Below, piece after piece: positions 1-8,500 of a stretch of 64,000 nt of DNA. Source of the DNA: Lachnospiraceae bacterium. GTDB taxonomy: Bacteria > Bacillota > Clostridia > Lachnospirales > Lachnospiraceae. Each line of letters begins with the position of its first letter. Within the stretch, counting starts at the first letter, position 1. Location: positions 1-64,000 of the forward strand of contig JAFTQM010000041.1 in NCBI GenBank assembly GCA_017462755.1, written 5' to 3'. Below the pieces are notes generated by a model. That model did not search any database. It was not told the origin of the DNA and saw only the letters and a list, made by a program, of their open reading frames with translations. The position numbers were made by a program, and so were the translations under genes.

Positions 1-75
1 ACATTAGAGGTCATGGATAAGATTTACAGTATTGATGATATGGAAAAAGGAATTATGGAAAAAATTTTTCTTTAA
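1..75 (+). CDS. C-terminal tail of an unidentified protein (cut by window edge)
   Basis: An open frame runs from base 1 to a TAA at 73-75 and encodes the last 24 residues of a protein that starts before the window. The tail is acidic and methionine-rich (ends in EKIFL). It is too short to assign. It stops just before the -35 box of the next gene, so it belongs to a separate transcription unit. That this is a real gene end is inferred from the clean frame and the promoter immediately after it. Confidence 0.45.
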   Translation, partial: TLEVMDKIYSIDDMEKGIMEKIFL

Positions 76-81
76 AACATA

Positions 82-126
82 TTGACAAAATAACGATATT
101 GCGCTATTCTTAAATAGCGATATCGC
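82..126 (+). promoter_or_regulatory. Sigma-A promoter with overlapping palindromic operator
   Basis: TTGACA (82-87) and TATTCT (105-110) are separated by 17 bases. Between and just after them lie two related sites: CGATATTGCG (94-103) and the perfect 10-bp palindrome GCGATATCGC (117-126). GCGCTATT (101-108) and AATAGCGA (113-120) form a further inverted pair across the -10. This is the layout of a repressor operator. The small XRE protein encoded at 1352 is the natural candidate repressor (inference). Confidence 0.7.
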
Positions 127-181
127 TGTTGCATAAAATTTATCTCTTGGTACTATGGAACCAAGTAGAAAGGAGTACAAT

Positions 182-1339
182 ATGGTTAAATTGAAATTTA
201 AAGTAAAGAGTAGTTCCTTTAGGAAACTTGATGACCCATTTGAAAATGGAAAATCAAAAAAATATGTTTTCTACACTAAGGTGGAAGATGTGCCAGAGGG
301 GATACCGATGGCTACAAATCCACGTGAGCAAAAGTTGAATTCAGGCGTAGCTAAAGCTATTGAAGAGTCGCTGTTGAGTAATGATGGATATTTTCATTTG
401 AAGAACAGAGGAATTGTAGTTTCAGCCGGAAATATTAACTATAACAACCGAACAGAAGAAGTAACCTTAGAATTTTATGATGATATGAGCCATGGTAATA
501 TTGATGGTGGGCATACGTATAAAATTATATGTGAGCACAAAAAAGATAATTTGGAACAATATGTTCAGTTCGAAGTAATGACACAAGTGGAAGATATTAT
601 CGAAGATTTAGCAAGAGCTAGAAATACTTCAGTACAAGTAGACGAAAAATCAATGGCAGAATTGGCGAATAAATTCGATGCGGTAAAAGATGGTTTGGAG
701 GGGATGCCGTTTTTTAAAAGAATTGCATTTAAACAGAATCAAATTGAGTTTAATGAAGCAACAGGTAAAAAATCGAAAATGATTGATGCGAGAGAAATTG
801 TTGCTATTATTAGTATGTTTGATATTGAAAGATATAATGCGTCAAATCATCCGAAACAGGCATATTCGTCCAAGGGAACCATGCTTAAGTTGTATCTGGA
901 AAATCCGGAATATTATAGAAAATTTGTAAATATTATGCCAGATATCTTTGATCTGTATGATGCAGTAGAAATGGAGTTTGCAGATGCGTACAATTCTACA
1001 GGCGGACGTTATGGAAGAAAAAAATACTCAGGATATAAAGAGGGAGAAATTGTGGGGTGTAGCAAATTTTCTGGAAATAGTATTTTTTACAAAATACCAG
1101 ATGGCTTGATCTATCCTGTCGTAGCAGCGTTTAGAGCGCTAATTACTTATAATTCTCATACAGATATGTTTGAATGGTATAATGGTGAAGAACCGATAAA
1201 AGTATGGAAAAGAATTAGTGGTGAGCTTGCAACTAAGGTTATGAATTTTGCGGCATCAATTGGCGATAATCCTAATGCGGTAGGAAAGGATTCAAATATT
1301 TGGGATCTGGCCTATATGACTGTTTTATTACAAAAATGA
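182..1339 (+). CDS. AIPR-family protein (abortive infection phage resistance-like)
   Basis: This 385-residue soluble protein resembles the AIPR family found beside restriction-modification and abortive-infection genes. Visible family features are the HLKNRGIVVSA segment (about residues 72-82), matching the family's FxxNNGI block, and NIDGGHT (106-112), matching its VNGGQT block. A helical stretch containing ARARNTS (about 144-150) corresponds to the family's K-x-N-S-Q region. It is shorter than the 550-700 residues common for AIPR. The ATG at 182 is preferred over the one at 155 because AGAAAGGAG lies just upstream of it. The 155 ATG sits in a small hairpin (CTTGGT at 146-151, ACCAAG at 160-165). 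It is co-transcribed with the XRE gene 12 bases downstream. The region is more AT-rich than the rest of the window, suggesting transfer. A defence role is inference from the family. Confidence 0.7.
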   Translation: MVKLKFKVKSSSFRKLDDPFENGKSKKYVFYTKVEDVPEGIPMATNPREQKLNSGVAKAIEESLLSNDGYFHLKNRGIVVSAGNINYNNRTEEVTLEFYDDMSHGNIDGGHTYKIICEHKKDNLEQYVQFEVMTQVEDIIEDLARARNTSVQVDEKSMAELANKFDAVKDGLEGMPFFKRIAFKQNQIEFNEATGKKSKMIDAREIVAIISMFDIERYNASNHPKQAYSSKGTMLKLYLENPEYYRKFVNIMPDIFDLYDAVEMEFADAYNSTGGRYGRKKYSGYKEGEIVGCSKFSGNSIFYKIPDGLIYPVVAAFRALITYNSHTDMFEWYNGEEPIKVWKRISGELATKVMNFAASIGDNPNAVGKDSNIWDLAYMTVLLQK

Positions 1340-1351
1340 TAGGAGCAAAAT

Positions 1352-1567
1352 ATGAGTTATAAAGTGTCTATTAGATTGAAAGAGTTGCTGGAGAAAAAGG
1401 GAATGTCACAAAAGGAATTGGCAAATCTAACGGGTATTCGTGAATCGACAATTAGTGATATTGCAAGAGGCTCTCGAACAGTTATGAATTTTGCACACAT
1501 TGCTAAAATACTTGAAGTATTAGAAATTACAGATATTACAGAATTGATTAAATTAAAATACGACTAA
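1352..1567 (+). CDS. Small XRE-family DNA-binding protein
   Basis: This 71-residue protein is almost entirely a Cro/CI-type helix-turn-helix: RLKELLEKKGMSQKELANLTG followed by the recognition segment RESTISDIARG. AGGAG at 1341-1345 gives a good ribosome site for the ATG at 1352. It follows the AIPR gene by 12 bases in one operon. With the palindromes over the promoter at 82-126, it probably autoregulates the pair (inference). It could also act as an antitoxin-like partner, though a single-domain XRE of this size is usually just a repressor. Confidence 0.85.
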   Translation: MSYKVSIRLKELLEKKGMSQKELANLTGIRESTISDIARGSRTVMNFAHIAKILEVLEITDITELIKLKYD

Positions 1568-1636
1568 GGAATTCTGGTTTATTTATATCAGTTGTAAAAT
1601 TCATTTAAAAATCAATGCAAAGAATACTTTATTTTT

Positions 1637-1668
1637 GAAAAGACATCGTTGGGTGTCTTTTCTGTTTT
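1637..1668 (+). terminator. Rho-independent terminator after the AIPR/XRE pair
   Basis: GAAAAGACATC (1637-1647) pairs with GGGTGTCTTTTC (1651-1662) around a short GTT loop, followed by a T-rich tract. It lies about 70 bases after the XRE stop and ends the operon. Confidence 0.7.
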
Positions 1669-2164
1669 GTGTAGCTAACGAGGGCTTGAGGGACTGTAAT
1701 CCCCAGCAAGGTGCCAAAACTGAAAATTGCAATTTTTGCAGATTTCGGTTACACGGCGAAACTTGCTCTTGAAATGTTGAGATGAATAAGAGGTGTAGGA
1801 GAGAGACTTTTTGTATGATTTAGAAAAAGTTTCGGACAGATAGTTATTTGTTTGGCTATTTTGGCATTTGGTATTTGTTTACTTAAGTTCCGCTTTTTCA
1901 CTTACAATAAAAAGCAATTACCGAACTTACAGAGAATGATATCTCAGTCAGACAAGTTAACCAAAACCAAAGCAGGCACTTGAGACTTGCCGGTACTTAG
2001 ACGTCGTATTTTAGCGTCTTATGTACCGTTGCGAGTGCCGAGGTAGCGAGAGCGTGCCTGCTTGTGTTTTAGGTTAAACTTGTCTGACGTTAGAAAAAAT
2101 AACGTTTTTCATTTGATTTTCTACAGTAAACCAAAAGTGCGAAGACTTAAGTGTTTATTTGCTA
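1669..2164. other. Gene-free accessory stretch
   Basis: No credible gene is present between the terminator and the next promoter. The stretch holds a perfect 14-bp palindrome AAAATTGCAATTTT (1723-1736), the large inverted repeat described separately (1947-2088), and a terminator-like hairpin ACGTTA (2087-2092)/TAACGT (2100-2105) followed by Ts. It looks like the edge or scar of a mobile element, but no integrase or transposase is visible. Confidence 0.5.
1947..2088. repeat. Large nested inverted repeat (33-35 bp arms)
   Basis: The left arm (1947-1979, starting GTCAGACAAGTT and ending GCAGGCAC) is closely complementary to the right arm (2054-2088, GTGCCTGC to TTGTCTGAC), with a few mismatches and two one-base insertions. 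Between them is a second hairpin, CGGTAC (1991-1996)/GTACCG (2023-2028) with AGACG (1999-2003)/CGTCT (2015-2019). Such a long cruciform could be an element terminus, an origin of transfer or a recombination site. None can be proven from the sequence. Confidence 0.75.
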
Positions 2165-2196
2165 TTGACAAGCATGTTCACAAATGATAACATAAT
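2165..2196 (+). promoter_or_regulatory. Probable promoter of the leader/TIM-barrel operon
   Basis: TTGACA at 2165-2170 is a perfect -35 box. The -10 is less clear: GATAAC (2186-2191) gives a 15-base spacer and CATAAT (2191-2196) a 20-base spacer. A ribosome site (AAGGAG) and a short reading frame follow within 25 bases, consistent with transcription starting here. Confidence 0.5.
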
Positions 2197-2218
2197 GAAA
2201 AAATTAAGGAGAAATCAA

Positions 2219-2278
2219 ATGCTTCAGATATTACATTCCACAGAGCACATGCATCATTGCAGACGTATTTGCTTGTAG
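2219..2278 (+). CDS. Putative 19-residue leader peptide
   Basis: AAGGAG about 8 bases upstream precedes ATG at 2219 and a frame ending in TAG at 2276-2278. The peptide has 19 residues with four histidines (HSTEHMHH) and two arginines. Part of its coding sequence (2228-2237) is perfectly complementary to 2339-2348, so its translation would disturb the leader fold. It may be a genuine attenuation peptide or a chance frame inside a structured RNA. Confidence 0.35.
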   Translation: MLQILHSTEHMHHCRRICL

Positions 2279-2417
2279 CTGATTTTGCTATTGCACAGTT
2301 ATGAGCCGATAGGTCTTATAGGTCTGTGCATAAGTGAGAATGTAATATTTCGGTATTGCTATATTTTTCATGGATATTATCGCACTGGACGTATAAGACG
2401 TTTGGTGCGATTTTTTT
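2228..2417 (+). promoter_or_regulatory. Structured leader RNA ending in an intrinsic terminator (riboswitch or attenuator candidate)
   Basis: ATATTACATT (2228-2237) pairs perfectly with AATGTAATAT (2339-2348), closing a domain of about 120 nt. Inside is the hairpin TGCACAG (2292-2298)/CTGTGCA (2324-2330). A terminator follows: ATCGCAC (2379-2385)/GTGCGAT (2405-2411) with an inner ACGT/ACGT pair and seven Ts (2411-2417). The ribosome site of the TIM-barrel gene lies about 20 bases beyond. Closing helix plus terminator is riboswitch architecture, but I do not recognise the consensus of a known class. Confidence 0.55.
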
Positions 2418-2446
2418 GTATCACAGTATTACTTTGGGAGGTGGCT

Positions 2447-3268
2447 ATGAACAAAATATTATGCTCCACCGGAGCAATTACCGGAGGACCAAACGGATAT
2501 GATTACAAAATGTTAGAACCTTTGTCAAAGCAGCTGATGTGTGATGGGTTCGAGCTTATGATGGATCGCCCATGGTATGAGGAGTTAGACGAATTGAAGA
2601 CTTTTCTACATCGGATGAATTTTTACATACCGGTGGTACACTGTGAAAAGGAGATTGGGGAGAGACTTAGTAAGGGTGGCGAAGCCGAATGGGCAGAAGC
2701 CTTTCGAATGTTTGAGATGGATTGCGATGTGGCGGAAAGCGTCGGGGCGAAAAAGCTGGTACTGCATTTGTGGGGCGGGAGAGTTTCTGATTCTAATTTT
2801 CAAAATAATATCGAGGCGTATCCGCGTTTGAAAGCGGTTGCCGGAAAATACGGGCTGGAGCTGCTCGTAGAGAACGTGGTCTGCAACGTGGAAAATCCGA
2901 TGAAGCATTTGTGCGAGCTGGGGGAAACATATCCGGAGATTCGCTTTGTCTTTGATACCAAAATGGCCGCCTTCCATGAGCAACAGGAGCTACTGTATGT
3001 GGCAGAATATGAGTGGTTGTGGAAGGAAGACTATATTCGGCATTACCATGTGAATGATTATGCCGGCGGTTATATGGATTGGAGCAATCTAAGGACACTC
3101 CCCATTGGAAAAGGGAAACTTGATTTTGTGCGATTCTTCGACTTTATGAAGAAGATAGGATATCAGGAAGATTTTACGGTAGAAGCTACGGCATTTGACA
3201 GTGCAGGTACAGTGGATGTAGAAATGCTGAATGAACAGTTTCGTTGGATTAAGGAAAGGTGTCAGTGA
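2447..3268 (+). CDS. Xylose isomerase-like TIM-barrel protein (sugar phosphate isomerase/epimerase family)
   Basis: This 273-residue cytoplasmic protein has the pattern of AP-endonuclease-2/xylose-isomerase-like TIM barrels. Candidate metal and substrate ligands fall at strand ends: H107 (VLHLWGG), E142 (LLVENVV), D170 (FVFDTKM), H199/H201 (RHYHVND) and E246 (TVEATAF). The PIGKGKLDF segment (219-227) matches the family's conserved glycine loop. The start at 2447 follows GGGAGGT. An upstream in-frame ATG at 2285 is rejected because it lies inside the leader structure, before the terminator. Expression is likely decided by read-through of that terminator. A small gene follows after 31 bases. 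The substrate is unknown: isomerase, epimerase or endonuclease IV-like functions share this fold. Confidence 0.75.
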   Translation: MNKILCSTGAITGGPNGYDYKMLEPLSKQLMCDGFELMMDRPWYEELDELKTFLHRMNFYIPVVHCEKEIGERLSKGGEAEWAEAFRMFEMDCDVAESVGAKKLVLHLWGGRVSDSNFQNNIEAYPRLKAVAGKYGLELLVENVVCNVENPMKHLCELGETYPEIRFVFDTKMAAFHEQQELLYVAEYEWLWKEDYIRHYHVNDYAGGYMDWSNLRTLPIGKGKLDFVRFFDFMKKIGYQEDFTVEATAFDSAGTVDVEMLNEQFRWIKERCQ

Positions 3269-3299
3269 TTTGGTTGACAATACAGGAGGTTAGAACGAT

Positions 3300-3686
3300 A
3301 TGAGTATGCAATACAAATATATGAGAATACAGGGCAGAGAAGAGTCGTGGGTAACAAAGTACCCGAAGGGGATATTCGGAATGTGCTGGCGCATGATTAT
3401 GGATGAAATCATGAGTCAGGAGGAGGAAGCACTTTTTCGTGAGATTGACCAGTGGTTTCGTGATAACCTTCCGGAACCGGAGGCATGTCAAAACGGAGAA
3501 AAGGTAATTACGTTTTTTAAAACAGACACTACCGATGAGATGCGTAGGAGATTGGAACCGGCAATGCAGATATTGGATAAATATGCACATCCGTATGATG
3601 TAGTATACACTAATTATGTAGGGAAAATTGTATATGAGGATGAATGGCAGGTCGCAGTACAAGTGGAAAATGGAAGGATGGTATGA
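3300..3686 (+). CDS. Hypothetical protein, 128 residues
   Basis: I do not recognise this protein. It follows the TIM-barrel gene by 31 bases with its own AGGAGG, so the two form an operon. It is soluble, with no signal or membrane segment, and mixed alpha/beta: an aromatic N-terminus, a helical acidic middle (MSQEEEALFREIDQWF) and beta-like strands at the end (DVVYTNYVGKIVYEDEWQVAV). No metal-binding or catalytic motif stands out. Operon position suggests a supporting role for the isomerase-like enzyme, but this is only inference. Confidence 0.6.
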   Translation: MSMQYKYMRIQGREESWVTKYPKGIFGMCWRMIMDEIMSQEEEALFREIDQWFRDNLPEPEACQNGEKVITFFKTDTTDEMRRRLEPAMQILDKYAHPYDVVYTNYVGKIVYEDEWQVAVQVENGRMV

Positions 3687-3838
3687 AAATTTGGATAAAA
3701 GAGCGGGAAATTGCGATAGAAGTCCTGAAATAGAAGTACAAAAGTGGTATTTTTGGCGATTTTGAATGAAAAAAGATGGATAAAAACGCAAGAATATCAA
3801 AAAAAATTAAAAAAGTAGAAGATTTTTGTGAGTTTTTC

Positions 3839-3847
3839 TGATATAAT
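3839..3847 (+). promoter_or_regulatory. Extended -10 promoter for the EAL gene
   Basis: TGATATAAT (3839-3847) is an ideal extended -10 (TGnTATAAT) in an AT-rich stretch. No good -35 is present at the right distance, as expected for extended -10 promoters. It lies about 65 bases before the EAL start. The remainder of the 3687-3911 gap holds nothing else I can support. Confidence 0.6.
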
Positions 3848-3911
3848 AAAGGTAATATCAACGATATATATACGTTATCTGAAATTAATGTGTATCTAGG
3901 GGGAACTGCCT

Positions 3912-5357
3912 ATGATAGATCAAGAATTACGTCAGAGAATTGAATGTGAGATGCAGGCTGCTTTGGAACGTGGGGAGTTTCAGTTGTATCTTCAGCCGAA
4001 GGTTAATATGGTTACTTCGAAGGTATATGGGGCAGAGGCATTGTCTCGCTGGGTGCATCCGGTCGATGGAATCCGCAAGCCGGATGTATATATTCCTATT
4101 TTCGAAGATACCGGATTTATTGTACAGTTGGATATGTATATGTTTGAGGAGGTCTGCAAGGTTAAGGCAAGATGGCATAACGAGGGAAGAGATTTTGCAG
4201 AGATTCCGATATCCATCAATATGTCTCGTCTGCATTTGTTCCGGAAGCATTTTGTAGAAGAATTGTTCGAGATTACGCAGCGTTATGGGATTTCGCCGTC
4301 GGAATTGGATATTGAGATTACGGAGAATGTTTATCTGGCAGAGGTTACGACGTTGAATCAGGTCGTAGCGAAGCTGCAAAAATATGGCTTTTATGTTTCG
4401 ATTGATGATTTTGGTTCGGGTTATTCGGCGCTCAACATGCTCAAGGATATTCCTGCAAATATCATCAAGATTGATAAGGAATTTTTGCAGTTATCGACCA
4501 ATAGTGACCGCGGTAAGAGAGTTATAAAGAATATTATTCTCCTTTGCAAGGAACTGAAATTCAAGGTTATGGTAGAGGGAGTAGAGACCGAAGAACAGTT
4601 GGAATTTTTGACCAGCTTCGGTTGTGAGATTGCGCAGGGCTTTTATTATGCAAAGCCGATTCATGTAAAGGAATTCGAGGATTTTACCAAAGAGCATTTT
4701 GTTGTTTCGGTGGATATTGTCAAATTTAGCTTTAATAATAATCTGGTATCGGATGATGGACGCTATGAGGGTGAGTTCTTAGGAGAAGAGTGTGAATTTG
4801 TACAGGGAATCGCGCCTTCGGTAAAGGGCATTCGCTTCAAGGGCGGACACAATCAGGAGAATTGTGTGAGACTGCCGGTTGGTATTATACATAATGATAA
4901 CTTCTCGGTTTCGCACTGGGTAAAGGTGGACAAGTTGCGTTCGTGGACGGCGACCATATTTGCCGAATATGAGAACGGATTTTTCCAGTATTGCCCATTA
5001 TCTGAGCCGGGAGAGGCATGTTATCGAATCCGAGACCGTAGAAGGCTGGATGCTTGGTGTGATTCGATGGGACTTCCGTTGGAGACGGATCGTTGGTATC
5101 ATGTAGTTATGACTTACGATGCGGCCAGAGAAAAAGCAGTTTTGTATATTGACGGCTTAGAGGTAGGACATTGTGAAGAGGTTCCGGCATTGTATTTCTT
5201 AAAGCGACTCCTGTTGGGCGGAGATATTTATAAGCCAACGCTGGAAGGTTCGATTTGTGAGTTGATTTTCTATGATAGACCATTGGAAGCGACAGAAGTA
5301 CAGAAGTTATATCGGGATTATATTTCGATGGATGGTTTTAAGGCATTTAGTGAATAA
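3912..5357 (+). CDS. EAL-domain c-di-GMP phosphodiesterase with C-terminal LamG-like domain
   Basis: This protein of 481 residues should hydrolyse cyclic di-GMP. The EAL domain (about 10-255) keeps the signature motifs: E42-A43-L44, NMSRLHL, DIEITEN, IDDFGSGYS, KIDKEF, EGVETEEQ and AQGFYYAKP, so it should be active. From about 290 to 475 follows a concanavalin/LamG-like beta-sandwich, with DNFSVSHWVK, YHVVMTYD, VLYIDGLEVG and SICELIFYDRPL typical of LamG repeats. There is no signal peptide or membrane segment, so both domains appear cytoplasmic, which is unusual for a LamG fold. It is transcribed alone, between an extended -10 promoter and a strong terminator. The LamG part may sense a glycan-derived ligand or mediate binding (inference). 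Confidence 0.88.
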   Translation: MIDQELRQRIECEMQAALERGEFQLYLQPKVNMVTSKVYGAEALSRWVHPVDGIRKPDVYIPIFEDTGFIVQLDMYMFEEVCKVKARWHNEGRDFAEIPISINMSRLHLFRKHFVEELFEITQRYGISPSELDIEITENVYLAEVTTLNQVVAKLQKYGFYVSIDDFGSGYSALNMLKDIPANIIKIDKEFLQLSTNSDRGKRVIKNIILLCKELKFKVMVEGVETEEQLEFLTSFGCEIAQGFYYAKPIHVKEFEDFTKEHFVVSVDIVKFSFNNNLVSDDGRYEGEFLGEECEFVQGIAPSVKGIRFKGGHNQENCVRLPVGIIHNDNFSVSHWVKVDKLRSWTATIFAEYENGFFQYCPLSEPGEACYRIRDRRRLDAWCDSMGLPLETDRWYHVVMTYDAAREKAVLYIDGLEVGHCEEVPALYFLKRLLLGGDIYKPTLEGSICELIFYDRPLEATEVQKLYRDYISMDGFKAFSE

Positions 5358-5367
5358 GTAAGAGTAG

Positions 5368-5407
5368 GCAGATGCCCTGACGTATATGACAGGGCATCTG
5401 CTTTTTT
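5368..5407 (+). terminator. Strong Rho-independent terminator
   Basis: GCAGATGCCCTG (5368-5379) and CAGGGCATCTGC (5390-5401) form a perfect 12-bp stem followed by six Ts. It ends the EAL gene transcript. Confidence 0.93.
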
Positions 5408-5450
5408 GGTTTTTTCTTGAATTTCTAATCAATGTTTAATAAAATCTTTA

Positions 5451-5478
5451 TTGCATTCTTTTGAAAGAGTATTATAAT
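5451..5478 (+). promoter_or_regulatory. Sigma-A promoter of the ABC exporter
   Basis: TTGCAT (5451-5456) and a perfect TATAAT (5473-5478) with a 16-base spacer. Transcription would start near 5485, which excludes the in-frame TTG at 5461 as a start and supports the ATG at 5572. Confidence 0.75.
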
Positions 5479-5571
5479 ATACAAGAAATAAAAAGCAGCC
5501 AAGAAACAGAGAGAATGCTAGGCGGTAAATCAAGCATACATATGATACTATCGCAGAAAGGAAAAGCTTGC

Positions 5572-8500
5572 ATGTTAGAACTCAAGGGCATTAAAAAGAA
5601 TTATGCAGAAGGAAGCAATGAAGTTCGTGCGCTTAAAGGAATCGATTTGCAATTTCGCAAGAGTGATTTTGTATCGATTTTAGGACCTTCCGGTTGTGGT
5701 AAGACAACGATGTTGAACATCATCGGCGGCTTAGACCAGTATACCGAGGGTGATTTGGTTATTGACGGCAGATCTACAAAGGATTTTAAGGATCGTGATT
5801 GGGATGCATATCGTAATCATTCGATTGGTTTTGTATTTCAGAGCTACAATCTGATTCCGCATCAGACTGTTTTGCAGAATGTTGAGATTGCCTTGACGCT
5901 TTCCGGTGTGTCCAAAAAGGAACGTAAGGAGAGAGCAAAGGAGGCATTGAGAGCGGTAGGCTTGGGGGATCAGTTCCGCAAGCGTCCGAGCGAGATGTCC
6001 GGCGGTCAGATGCAGCGTGTGGCGATTGCGCGTGCGCTGGTCAACAATCCGGATATTATTTTGGCAGATGAGCCGACGGGTGCGCTGGATACCGAAACCA
6101 GTGTACAGGTTATGGAAATTCTCAAAGAGGTAGCGAAGGATCGTCTGGTTATCATGGTAACGCACAATCCGGAGCTGGCAGAGCAGTACTCCACCCGTAT
6201 CATCCGTATGCTGGATGGTGAGATAAAGAGCGATACTGCACCGTTGACCGCAGAAGAAATCGAAGCATTTCACAAAGAGGATGAGGAAACCCAAAAGCAA
6301 AAGGCGGGCAAGAAGGAAAAGAAGCCTTCGATGTCCTTTGCGACGGCGTTTGGCTTGTCTTTAAAGAATCTTTTCACGAAAAAAGGACGTACCACGCTGA
6401 CTGCCTTTGCAGGCTCGATTGGTATTATCGGTATTGCCTTGATTTTCTCTGTGTCGAACGGTATGACCACATATATCAATGTATTGCAGGAGGATACGCT
6501 TGCGTCTTATCCATTGACCCTGGAAGCAACTACGGTAGATATCGGTACATTGATGCAGGCGTTTATGGGAAGTTCTTCGGAGGAAAAGGAAGCACATGAC
6601 AAGGATGCGGTATATTCGCAGTCGGTTATGTTAGAGATGTTTAATTCTCTCAATAATATCGAGACAACGGAGAATGACTTAAAGTCATTTAAAGCATACT
6701 TGGAGCAGGAGGCTGCCAAAGAAGACAGCGAGCTTGATAATGCACTGAATGCGGTACAGTATACCTATGACTTTGATTTGTTGGTATATACCAAGGGTGT
6801 CGATGGCTCTATTGTACATTCAGATACGGAAAAATTGTTGATGGATGTTATTAGTAAAAATATGGGCATGAACATGGCATCCATGATGGAAATGAGTGAG
6901 AATTCAACCATGGGTTCCATGATGATGAATTCCAGCTCGTCGATGATGGGTATGGGAAGATTGTGGAATGAGATGCTTTCCGGTAGAGATGGTCAGTTGA
7001 TAAGTCCGTTATTAGAAAAACAGTATGATGTGATTTACGGTTCCTGGCCGACACAGTATAACGAAATTGTGCTGGTAGTGGATGAGAATAATGAGATTGA
7101 CGATTTAACCTTATATGCACTTGGCTTGAAAACAGAAGAAGAAGTGAATGGAGTGTTTAATGCCGTTATGAACGGTGAAATCGTAGACACAGAGCAGCAG
7201 AAATGGACCTACGAAGAAATCTGTGATATGGATTTCCGCGTAATTCTGAATGCAGACTGCTATACCTATGATGAGAATACCGGACTGTATACGGATTTGC
7301 GTGAGAGTGAAGCAGGTCTTCGTTATCTCTATGACAATGGTATTGATTTAAAGATTTCCGGTATCATTCGTCCGAGCGAGGATGCAACCTCTGCCATGCT
7401 GACCGGTTCCATCGGTTATACCAAGGAGCTGACCGAGTATGTGGTAGCAAAGGCGCAGGAATCAGCAGCGATTCAGGCACAGCTTGCCAATCCGTCGGTA
7501 GATATTTTGACCGGACTTCCGTTCAATGAAAACACCGGCAGTCTGACCAATGCAGAGAAGGAAAGCGAGTTCCGTGCATATATTGAGTCTCTGGATGAGG
7601 CAGGCAAGGCAGATGCTTATGTGAAGATTATGAGTATTCCGTCGGCAGAGGAGCTTGCTGCTATGGTAGCTCAGGTTATGGGAACCATGACACGCGCCGA
7701 TATGGAGGCTGCGATGTCTCAGGCAATGTCTCAGCAGATGGGTATGGACACCGAAGCGGTTATGGAATATGTTCTGGCAATGACGGATGAGGATTTGAAC
7801 CAGTTATTCGAGCAGATGATTGCAGAGCAGGTAAAGGTACAGATTGCAGAGCAGGTAGCAGCACAGTTAGCAGCGATGAGTGCAACTCAGCTGGCAGGTG
7901 CATTGGATATGTCGATGGCTTTGTATACCACAGAACAGTGTGCAACCTACTACGATGAGGTACTGGAGTTTTCGTCCAATACCTACGAGGGCAATCTGAG
8001 TGAGCTTGGATGTGTAGATTTGAATGACCCGGCGACGATGAATCTGTATGCTTCCTCCTTTGAGAACAAGGATATCATCGAAGATGTAATCGCAAGCTAT
8101 AATGCATCCGTAGAAGAATTAAAGAAAATCAACTACACGGATTATGTTGGTATTATGATGTCCTCGGTTACCTCGATTATCAATGCAATTACCTATGTAC
8201 TGGTAGCGTTTGTAGCGATTTCGCTGATTGTATCGTCGATTATGATTGGTGTTATTACCTTGATTTCGGTACAGGAGAGAACAAAGGAAATCGGTATTCT
8301 CCGCGCCATCGGTGCATCCAAGAAGAATGTTTCGAGTATGTTTAATGCAGAAACAGTGATTATTGGTTTTACCTCCGGCTTGCTGGGTGTAGTGATTACA
8401 GTATTGCTTTGCATTCCAATCAATGCGGTAATTCAGACACTGACCGGCATTAACAATCTTCGTGCATTTCTTCCGGTAGATGTAGGCGTAACGCTGGTTG

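Noticed and set aside
2219..2278. The leader peptide as evidence for histidine-specific attenuation
   Set aside because: Four non-consecutive His codons are fewer than in true his leaders, and the downstream gene is not a his gene; kept only as a low-confidence frame.
2285..2446. N-terminal extension of the TIM-barrel gene
   Set aside because: It runs through the leader hairpins and terminator; the ATG at 2447 has the GGGAGG site.
5461..5571. 37-residue N-terminal extension of the ABC exporter
   Set aside because: It begins upstream of the TATAAT box at 5473-5478, so it cannot be in the mRNA.
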